From positions 930,001 through 994,000 of the forward strand of contig OZ037833.1 in assembly GCA_964035575.1 (NCBI GenBank): 64,000 bases of DNA. The letters are read 5' to 3'. Made by a program: the position numbers and the translations under genes. The number at the start of each line of letters is the position of its first letter. The first letter of the stretch is position 1. This stretch comes from Rhynchopus sp. YZ270_cl-10 (lineage: Eukaryota > Euglenozoa > Diplonemea > Diplonemida > Diplonemidae). The notes below the pieces were generated by a model that was not told where the DNA came from, ran no database searches, and worked only from the letters and a program-made list of their open reading frames with translations. This document shows, in pieces, positions 55,521-64,000 of the stretch.

Positions 55521-56648
55521 GGAAAAAAAGGAGGGGGTGTTTAGCTGTGAACAGTGGTACTTTCTAGCTGTGGTTCTTTTTATTTATTGTGCATTGTGCG
55601 CAAAAGGGTAATACCGAATGCTGTGCATACACGAGGGGGGGTGCGAGAGGTCGGTGCTGAATCAATTGATCCTGCAACACAATCGGCAAGGGGGGTGTAC
55701 TGGGGTTTCTCTGATAGTGATGAGTTCTTTCAATTTGTGTGGATCGCGTTTGCTTGTCTAAAAGAGAAAGAGTGAGAGTGAGATAGAGAGGGATTTTGTT
55801 TTGTGCGTAAAGTGTGTAATAAATATTCTGTGTTGATATTTTTATTACTTCCCTACGCTCCCACTACCGCGTGAAGAGGAAACTTCTTTGAGGCCAAAAA
55901 AAAAAGAAAAAAGAAAAAAGAAAAGTGAAACGCACACACAAGAAAAGCTATGCAAGATGAGTCAAAATCCCACCTTTGGAATAAAAAAGAAGAAACCTTA
56001 GGACAGATACTACTGGACATCAATTTTTTTTTTTTAATTTTATAAATTGTTCCAGGTAATTCACTCTCACGCACATAAAATGCAATCTTTTTTTCTTCTT
56101 CTCAAAAATTTCCCTTGCATCACATTCTCGTTTTATTACAAGGCGACCCAGCTTCAAAATAGGGTTTTAGACACATCCCAGATTGAAACATGGAAGCAGT
56201 TTTTTACTCCCCCTTTTTTGCACAGCTGCATTGAACAAAGTGAAGTTGAAAACAGCTCATTTTTTGCTTAGGAAAGACAAGACATTGATTTTCATTGAAA
56301 ATCAGTGTCTTTTTCGGTATAATTTTTGGGCTGCGTTCAACGAAAATCGTACTTTTTTTTTTTTTTTTAGCCTTTTTTTTTATCAAGTATTTTCACTAAT
56401 CCGTTGTAGGATATATAATTCGGTTTTTTTTCTTCCGAACCCATTGTCTTTGGATAACGAAACCCATAAAAAAATAATAATTCGCGTCCTCTGATATTTA
56501 CACTGTGGACTGGTCAAGGGAACAGAATATGGTATATTCCCTTCGACCTCTCCACAGCGTACGTCGCAAAAACGACTCTAGCTGAGGCTTTGTTTTATTA
56601 TGTGAACGCACGGTAAAATACAAAAATTGGATGGATTTTTTTTAATTT

Positions 56649-56910
56649 TTTTGATAAATTGTTTGGAGTAGTGTAGCATCCGCCGCGACCACACGGCGAC
56701 ATTCGGTTCAGCCCGTGCCGCCAGGTCCGCGTCTTGGACTACCTGTGCAACCGCAACCTGCCTCAGGGCCCCGCGTTCTTCCCGCTCAAGTGTGCCATAG
56801 CGTCGAAACAGCAGTCACCCACGGTGTACTTTTTTCAAAATATTTCTCAGTTAGACATTGTGTGAGTTGCCTCGGTAGTGTTGCCACAGTTTGTGCAATC
56901 TCCACTGTCA
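56649..56910. repeat. R4 repeat interrupted by an inserted segment
   Basis: The left part (TTGATAAATTGTTTGGAGTA) and right part (GTTGCCTCGGTAGTGTTGCC) of one R4 copy are separated by about 190 bp of GC-rich sequence. GTGTAG and GTGTGAG at the junctions may be a short target duplication. Confidence 0.6.
56677..56865 (+). pseudogene. Captured coding-like fragment
   Basis: One frame reads HGDIRFSPCRQVRVLDYLCN, then RNLPQGPAFFPLKCAIASKQ and on to a stop at about 56863, with strongly GC-ending codons like the host genes. It has no start codon or splice partners and sits inside R4, so it is probably a transduced host exon fragment. The protein family is not recognised. Confidence 0.4.
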
Positions 56911-57817
56911 TTTTTTTTTTTTTTGAAATTGTAAGGTAGGGGGATGTGTCTGAGCCAGCTTGGAGTTGTCACATTTCAAATGTCGAAATACATTACCCTG
57001 GGGTATGGGGCCCTTTGCAATCACGCTGGAGGGAAGGGTTGTTGGAAAGGAGAAGACAATACAAAAGTACTACTTATCGGGTTACTCGCCGTAAAAGTTG
57101 CAAAGGTTTTGCGAGATTATGCCAAATAAAGCGAAATCCGAAAAAAAAATAATAAAAAAAAGATGAAATAAACTTCAAGCTCGACACAGATAATCTGGAC
57201 AAGCGACAGAAAATCAATAATAATAAATAACTGCCCAAAAAAGGAAAGTCTTTTTTTTTTTTTTTTTTGTGTAGACAAAAAAAAATCACCCTAAGTACGT
57301 TTTTGGTAGGACCTAGGGCTTTGCACGCAATGTTTACATAAGAAAAGAGGAAGGGAAAGGAGCAAATAGTGAAAATAAGAGAATCATGACATGCCTGGAG
57401 GGCCTTGGAGGAAGCCATATACCCCCTCTCTCTCTCTCCCAAGGCCCATCAATTGTTGGTTTTTTTCGTATTTCTTATGATTGTGTTTGCAAATCGCTTT
57501 ACACCAGTTGGGGTAAAGATCTGTTTCTCAATGTCGAAAGCTTTGGCAAAGTGTCACCCCAAAAAAGGGCGAGGACAAAGCTGAAGAAAGAAAGAAAAAA
57601 AACCCAGATTGAAAAAGAAGAAAAAATAAATAATTACAAGAACGGTATTCTCTCTGAACATTTTGTGCTAAAGATGCGTACAGGGGGAAATGGTTATTTT
57701 TTACCGGTAAAAAAATAGCTATATTCCTTTCTGCCATCTAAGAACACAGAATGTCTCAGGTTTCGCAGTTCTGCTTTACGGAGGGGGTGGTGGGGGGGGG
57801 GGGGTCTGGCACACGAC

Positions 57818-58105
57818 CACGGCGGACTAGTCAGGAGGGCTACTGGTCCAAATGACTAGTGTTTTACGAGTATTGTTACCAGTAACACTACCAGTTTAGC
57901 ACTTAGTTGTTACGACTAGTAGTTCCACTAGTAGTCCCCCTGACTAGTCCGCCGTGACGGACTAGTCAGCGGTATGACTAATGAAACTCCTAGTCGTAAC
58001 GACTTAGTTGCTAACTCTACTCATGATAACGTAACGCTAGTCGGAAAACACTAAGTCATGGACCATTGTAGCACCACTAGTAGTTCAAATGAGAAGCCCG
58101 CCGTG
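57818..58105. repeat. Palindromic ACTAGT-rich element
   Basis: Ends CACGGCGG and CCGCCGTG; GGACTAGTC-type motifs recur, and GACTAGTCCGCCGTGACGGA in the middle suggests two half-elements head to tail. No clear target duplication. Confidence 0.55.
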
Positions 58106-58138
58106 CAATATCATGTCAAAAAAAAAAAGTGAAGTTAT

Positions 58139-58322
58139 TAATGCAGGCACGACTGACACACAGCTGCATGAAAGCACAAAGTACCCTCCCTGCGGCCAAC
58201 AAGAAGATGTAAAAAAAAAAAAAAGAAAAATACGCCCTCACTGTACATCGACGGACGCAGGAGGTGAGGGGGGGTGGTGGGGCACTGACTATCCGAAGGT
58301 TATCGAACCCCCATCAGATAAA
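58139..58322. repeat. R9 followed by R1
   Basis: ATGCAGGCACGACTGACACA (R9), then CGCCCTCACTGTACATCGAC and GGTTATCGAACCCC (R1, 58231-58322). Confidence 0.55.
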
Positions 58323-58344
58323 AGAACAAAAAAAAAAAAAACTT

Positions 58345-58381
58345 TGTAAGATGTGCTTCTTCTGTGCACACACATCTTTTT
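58345..58381. repeat. R2b hairpin repeat
   Basis: GTAAGATGTGCTTCTTCTGT, GCACACACATCTTTT; stem AAGATGTG/CACATCTT. Confidence 0.55.
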
Positions 58382-58589
58382 TTTTTACCGCAATAAAAAA
58401 AAAAAAAACAAGCAAATGATAATAATAATACAAAAAGAGCAGTTCTGTGTGGTTTGCATTTTTCCGACCATCGCGTTTAGGCACTCTCACTCTCTCTCTC
58501 TCTCACTCTCCCACCGAGAGGTTGATTTATTGAGGAATCTTTTCTTTGTTTGTTGCATCGACCATCGGAATAACCCAAGGCAAGGGTCT

Positions 58590-58718
58590 AATAGTGGCAG
58601 TATTGCGATGGGAGATCCCATTGGAATACGCAAAAAAATACATCAAAATACAATGGATTTTGATGTATTTTGCGTATTCCAATGGGCCTCTCTCATCGCA
58701 ATACTGCCACCACTACTA
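58590..58718. mobile_element. Small foldback element M1, copy 2
   Basis: AGTGGCAGTATTGCGATGGG pairs with TCATCGCAATACTGCCACCA. Direct repeats GGGTCT lie at 58584-58589 and 58719-58724. Confidence 0.75.
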
Positions 58719-59193
58719 GGGTCTGCACAACAACAAATCGCCCTGAAGGCTAATTTGTACTTTATCAGAGCTGAAGACACGAATGTTTCCTCGACTCTAG
58801 TGGTTTGTTTTGTTTTGCCCTACTGCTGATTGGCTGCGCGCATACCCTTTATCCTTTTAATTTAGTGGAATTGGGGAAGTCAAGGAAAATCTGGGGGGGT
58901 TTTTTTAAGGACGCAAATGGTTGGTAATTGATTCATTTAGAAAGTTCACTTCGGGGAGGGAAAACGGGGCCTTTGTGTTTGTGAACAAAAGGGGCTAATG
59001 GGTGGGGGAAATCCTGAAGAAAATTATTTCATATACTATCTATTCTACTGAATAGAAGGTGTATAATAGGGTGCACTAAATGTACCCAAACTTTTTTTTT
59101 TTGAAGAAAAATGAAGACAAAATTCTTTACAAGATGGAGTTGTTCAGCATTGTCTCCCTCAAAAGAAGAAAAAAAACATGGAATATACACGGA

Positions 59194-62165
59194 CACGGAT
59201 GCTGCCAGATCTGGCCAGATTTGGGGGCCAATTTCCCAGATCTGGCTCGTTTTCCAGATGTGGAGATCTTGTTTCCAGATCTGGCCAGATCTGGCCAGAT
59301 CTGGGAATCTGGGAAATTTTTTTTTTCAAAAAAAAAAAAAAACTCCCCAGATCTGGCCAGATCTGGAAATCTGGCCAGTTTTTTTTTTCCCTCAGATTTC
59401 TGGCTATTGTCTCCCAGGGAAAGGGACTCTCGAATTTTTTTTTTCGCCCCTAAACAGGGCTAATTTCGACGATTTGAGGCCATTTAAAGCAAAATTTGGC
59501 ACTTTTGAGCATCTGTGGGGGTCTAAAACGTGGTTTTGCGAACCCGAAATTTCATGGTTTTTACCAAAGACAAGTCGATTTTTGAAAAATCTCGAAAAAA
59601 AAAAATTTTTTTTTCCGGGAAAATTTTGACCCCTGAGCAGGGTTTTTGTGTACCAAAAAGTGCAAAAAAACGCAAGAGTCGGGTGTTTTGACGATCTGGT
59701 ACCGCCATATGCAGTACAGGGGCCCACAATTTCGACTTTTTCTTAGCAATTTCCTTCATAATTTTTTTTTCTTCGATTTCTGGCAAAGGCAAATCTCAGG
59801 CAAAAAAAATTCACCCCTGATAGTGGGTCCTTGGGTGTCCAAAGATGCCAAAAACACAAAAATTTTGATGTTTTGACCATCTGTGGGCGCCTAAAACGCA
59901 CTTCTCTGCCCAAAAAATGAAAATCGATTTTTCCTTAGCGTTTTTATAGCCGTGATTTTTGGGTATTTTTTCGCAAAGGGAAAAAAAAAATATCAACCAA
60001 AATAGTGGGTCCTTGGGTGACCAAAAATGCAAAAAAAACGTTTTTTTTTGGTGTTTTGACCCTTCAGAACCACCCAAAACGCACTTTTGTGTACCAAAAC
60101 ACGCATATTTCAGATTTCCTCAGCAATTCCTTCACAAGTGCAAGGTGATTTTTGACCAAACTAATTTTGTGCACTTTTTTTGTGGTCACGTAACGCTAAA
60201 ATCCTCTCCGTGATGCGAGAATTACATGTGAGAATGCGATAATGATTCTCGCATGCGAACGCCCAAAACCACGAAGGAGGACGCAAGCAAGGCTTCAGTG
60301 CACTTAGGTACAGGATGCGTCGTTTTCAGTTACAAAAAAGGGTACTGTGAAGCGGTTGAGGCACACACACAGACCCGTTGCAAAATGCATCTGGGACCCA
60401 CGCTAGACCCCCCAAAAGCTGTAAAACCATATATTTCCATCTCGCGACCCCAGCGGATGTGGACTGAGGTGTTTTTTTTTGGGTGTTTAGAAAGGTTTTT
60501 GTCCGATTGGAGAATTTTTTCGGTAAGTGTTGCATTTTGTCCCCACTGAGTGTGCACTCAGAAAACACTCATCAAAAAAACGACCTTTCTGTTCGGTAAA
60601 AAATAGTTATTTTCTATCGTAGTAGTGGGTTTGTCGTGCAGTGATGTTCTTTGTACCTGGAGAGTGGGCCGAGTGCAAGGTATGTTTTTAACCCCCCGAT
60701 TTTCTCCCTTTTCGACATGTTCGCTATTTTTTAGCTATTTTTTTTTTTTGTCAACAAAAATGTCACTTTTACGTTTAAGGGGTACGGGGCGGCTTCTTGT
60801 TTGTTTGTTTGTTTTTTTGTTGTAGTCTCTACTTTTACATTCAATTTCTCTTAACAGGTACCCGAACCGACGACCCTTCATCATAACAGCGAAGCAGTGC
60901 CGACGGAAGAGCTGGTGCAATTATTTCAAAACCAGGTGGCGATCGTAAAAGTCGGGTTTATATACCAACTTTTCCATTAACCCACCCCATAGACCACCCT
61001 AATTATTATGAAACTCTTAGTCAGTCACTGCTATAGCCATTTAACCCAGGGAGCGTAGCTAGTGCAAGAAATTCGACTTCGGGATCCGGAAAGTCTGTCC
61101 TCTGCTTGCGGAGGACTAGGCACAATAAAATATTGCGTTCCCCCAGAAAACTAATTTTTGTCACAGTAATTTTTGCCCAGGGCATGCTCTTGAAGCATGG
61201 CGGCTTGGTGTGAGAAGGGGCAGTGTATTGTTTTGTTCTAGATTTCAACGGTTGTTAGAACGAGTCAAGTGGATGCTTATCTAAACACTGACTTTAGTAC
61301 AGACCCGAGAGATCACACATGACTTTGAGGAAAGAACAAAGCAATGCATCTGTACCCGCACGCCAGGTTGTAGTTACTTCAGAATTTTCTTAAGTTTGCA
61401 TGAACGAGGAGGGGCGAATCATTCTTCGGGAACCATAGTTGTATACCATGGAATGATTTTCTCAAAAACACCACGTGGGGGCTGAATTCAATCCCTTAAG
61501 AATTGCGAATTCAGCCTTTGTAGAAGGTACGTCTTACTTGTACTTGTACTTGTATGCCGTGTCCACCCTTCTCGACCTTACCGGTTCACATGTACGAATA
61601 ATATTAGGCAGTGGTAACACCCTTCTCAATTGTGCAAACTTAAGAATTTTCTGCTGTAACTTACCAAAATCGATTTTCTTTCACCCCAAACACCCGCAAC
61701 ACCCCACCTGCTACTTCGGTAGCCTGTGTTGTTGGGAGTTGGTTCTCATGTTGATCCCCAGTGTTTTGCACTGCTTCTTCTGAGCCCAACGCTGTTTGGC
61801 CTGTCGACGTAATAAATACGAAGACAGGGCGGCGGTGCCAACAATTTTCCAATGATGTAACGTTTATCTGATTGATTTATCGTTTGATATACCTTGTGTG
61901 TCCTACTTCGTAACTTGCACACACGAGCAACGTATATTGAACGGTACTTCAAGCGATACTTCGTTATGTCATTGGGGGTACCTGGAAAAAAAAATTTTCC
62001 CAGACGTCCCAGATCTCCCAGATGTGGCCAGATCTGGCCAGATCTGGCCAGATCTGGGACGTCTGGGAAAAAATTTTTTTTCAAAAAAAAAAAAAATTTT
62101 CCCAGATCTGGCCAGATCTGGGCGGCCCAGATCTGGAGATCTGGCCAGATCTGGCAGCATCCGTG
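59194..62165. mobile_element. 2972-bp inverted-repeat element, 6-bp duplication CACGGA
   Basis: Termini CACGGATGCTGCCAGATCTG (59194) and complement ending 62165, flanked by CACGGA (59188-59193 and 62166-62171). The arms are built of CCAGATCTGG tandem motifs. Inside, from about 59459 to 60180, are four degenerate direct repeats of about 182 bp (TAGTGGGTCCTTGGGTG-type), then unique sequence with weak coding pieces near 60251-60530 and 60640-60980. No transposase is recognised. Confidence 0.85.
60643..60981 (+). other. Possible two-exon small gene inside the 3-kb element
   Basis: Exon one: MFFVPGEWAECK (ending 60678 at GTATGT). Exon two: after AACAG at about 60857, VPEPTTLHHNSEAVPTEELV and on to a TAA at 60981. 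Phase and splice signals match those of the AP-2 gene. The 52-residue product is not recognised. Confidence 0.35.
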
Positions 62166-62513
62166 CACGGAATGTTATCATCACGCCTTTTTTTAAAAAA
62201 AAGTGAATTGTGGTCCACCAAAACGAAGATCTCTAATCACGTTGACACTAAGGAAACAGAAAGAAGAAGAAGAAAAAAATTAAATTAGTTGTAAAGCATA
62301 TGCGGAGGCACAGACACTGAACAACGAGCACTACAAGAAAAACAAACCCATATGGAAAGGTGAATATGTGACGCACGTAGGGTGCATTGCCACCCTTTCT
62401 AATAAAAGAAAGAAAAATAGACGCAATAGGAAAAGGGTCGTGTGCTAAGGAATGAGACGCACGGACCCACACCTGGCTGGCTCGTTCCCTAACAAAAGGT
62501 TGAGGGCCAGGTA

Positions 62514-62667
62514 TTGTTTGTTTGTTTGTTTGTTTGTTTGTTTGTTTGTTTGTTTGTTTGTTTGTTTGTTTGTTTGTTTGTTTGTTTGTTTGTTTGTTTG
62601 TTTGTTTGTTTGTTTGTTTGTTTGTTTGTTTGTTTGTTTGTTTGTTTGTTTGTTTGTTTGTTTGTTT
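62514..62667. repeat. (TTTG)n microsatellite
   Basis: About 38 perfect copies of TTTG, running directly into an R4 core (GATAAATCTGTTGGTGGAGT). Confidence 0.95.
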
Positions 62668-62833
62668 GATAAATCTGTTGGTGGAGTGTAGCTGTCATTC
62701 AGACAGTCTTTCACTATCCAGAAAAACGCACTCGAGAAAAAAAGGGTTTTTTTTTAAATCCGCCCAATCGTTCTATGCGGAGAAATACGTAACTAAAGAA
62801 ACAAAAAAAAAAAAAAAAAAAACGGTAGTTATT

Positions 62834-62949
62834 GATGCAGGCACCTCCGACTGACCCACGTACGATGCCAGCCATCCGGATGAAAGCACAAAAAAAGAGA
62901 AGCTGAAAGTACAAACGCCTCACCGGACATGGCGGGACTCAGGCACTGG
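62834..62949. repeat. R9 followed by partial R1
   Basis: GATGCAGGCACCTCCGACTG, GATGCCAGCCATCCGGATGA, then GAAGCTGAAAGTACAAACGC and GGGACTCAGGCACTGG. Confidence 0.6.
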
Positions 62950-63366
62950 AAAAAAAAAAAAAGGTGGCAATAAAAGTCGTGGAAGATCGTGCCTAAAAGA
63001 GTAATCGATACACCTAAGTGACCTTAGTTTTTTTTTCAAAGAAGAAAAAATTGTGGTATCATGCACAGACACGCTACATTGAACCAGAGGAGAGAACACT
63101 TCACCACTTCGAAGATAAGGAGTGAAGTTTAAAAAAAATTGGCAAAAAAAAAAAGAAGAAGAACACAATTTGGTGCGAGCGGTCTCACAGTACACCTGAA
63201 TAATGAATTATTTTCATATACATTCTTTTCTAAACGAAAAAGAAGGCAAAGAGGGTGAGACAAATGTACCCTTGCTTATTTTTTTGGTATGTTTTGAAAC
63301 CGATATCAAAACGATAATAAAATAAAAAAACCACCAAAGATTCCACGAGCAGGGCCTCTCTACATT

Positions 63367-63436
63367 GTATACATAAGATCTTTAAAAAAAACAGGGGTTT
63401 TTTCTTCCATATCGTAAGTTAAGATCTTATGTATAC
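63367..63436. repeat. Palindromic element
   Basis: GTATACATAAGATCTTTA pairs with TTAAGATCTTATGTATAC. Confidence 0.6.
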
Positions 63437-63492
63437 CATGTCTCTAGCAAAAAAAGGGAGGAAAAACTGTTTTTTTTTTTTATTTTTTTTTT

Positions 63493-63541
63493 GAAAACTT
63501 GGTTGTATTAGTGTAGACACCCGAGGATGAACTCCACTATA
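63493..63541. repeat. R4b repeat
   Basis: AAAACTTGGTTGTATTAGTG then ACCCGAGGATGAACTCCACT. Confidence 0.65.
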
Positions 63542-64000
63542 TTTTTTTTTTTAGGGTGGGAGGAAAAACCCCGTTTTTTTTCCCTCCCACCCCCATATCC
63601 TGGACACAACTCATCCCGAAACACCCTACACAAAAAGCGCTATGCAGTTATCAGAGGGAACTGGTCCTCTCTGTGCAGCATAGCGAAGGGAGTTGTTGGG
63701 AGAGGGGATTAGGATATGAGACTCCATGAGAAAGCAGAGAGAAGGGGGAGAGAGAGAAAAAAAGAAAAAAAAGAAAAAAGAAAAAAAAAAAGAAAAAAAA
63801 AAAAGCTTTTGTCAGATGCATATGACTCTCGTGCACACACACACACACACACACATCAAACAAAAAAGGTGGGGAAAGGTGTAAGGGCAGGAGAGAAAAA
63901 AAAAAAGGGGGCGAGGGGAGAGGGGGGTCTGGAGAAGTTTGGAGAGGAGGCGGGGGAAGGGTTTAAAAGGGGGCAGTGAAGGGGGGAAATAGGTAGAACC

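Larger units (their letters stand above)
55521..57817. other. Gene-free region except one coding-like fragment
   Basis: A/T-rich, with one interrupted R4 copy (56649-56910) that contains the coding-like fragment below. Confidence 0.5.
62166..64000. other. Gene-free right end
   Basis: Holds the (TTTG)n array, R9 plus partial R1 (62834-62949), a palindrome (63367-63436), R4b (63493-63541), an R2b-like hairpin (63811-63856) and a CA microsatellite. No gene seen. Confidence 0.5.

Noticed and set aside
62445-62714. Open frames of NKQT or CLFV repeats
   Set aside because: Translation of the (TTTG)n microsatellite.

Overview
The window is nuclear DNA of an unidentified unicellular eukaryote. The support is spliceosomal introns (donor GTATG or GTATGC, AG acceptor), eukaryote-only gene families (AP-2 alpha adaptin, ribosomal protein eS7, NCA2, a seven-helix receptor), the standard genetic code, and GC-rich coding islands in a sea of A/T homopolymers and small dispersed repeats. 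All nine well-supported genes lie on the minus strand. Most have a pyrimidine-rich tract and an AG 5-80 nt before the ATG. One-way gene order plus acceptor-like 5' leaders fits a trans-splicing lineage such as a euglenozoan (for example a diplonemid), but no spliced-leader gene is visible, so this is inference.

Layout, left to right: 1-6505 holds most of a huge secreted protein with four von Willebrand A domains separated by Cys-rich modules (its 3' end lies off the window). 7684-8811 is a RING-like zinc-finger/poly-Q protein. 8.8-16.9 kb is repeat-rich, with a 467-bp foldback element (13188-13654) and a 1.6-kb piggyBac-like element (14525-16124). 16939-18122 is a cAMP-receptor-like GPCR exon. 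18357-18647 is a heptamer satellite between inverted arms. 19843-20835 is a nitronate monooxygenase. 23440-28636 is AP-2 alpha adaptin in six exons whose joined lengths give 1209 codons plus stop. 32193-33993 is a disordered protein of unknown function that may continue into two small downstream exons. 36799-39081 is an NCA2-like mitochondrial membrane protein. 39242-45200 holds two eS7 genes whose coding exons look identical, while introns and flanks differ; the second has a 4-kb intron carrying a 2.4-kb PIF/Harbinger-like element. From 45.2 kb to the end I see no conserved gene: only repeats, palindromes, a 3-kb inverted-repeat element (59194-62165), a (TTTG)n array and one captured coding-like fragment (56.7 kb).

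The housekeeping genes do not form a pathway (endocytosis, translation, mitochondrial biogenesis, signalling, nitronate detoxification). The most unusual content is the repeat landscape: at least nine families of 35-180 bp dispersed repeats, several also inside introns. One is a short hairpin with a conserved CTCTCGTG loop and arms that vary together. Several inverted-repeat elements have visible target-site duplications (TTA, TTAA, TACATT, CACGGA, GGGTCT).
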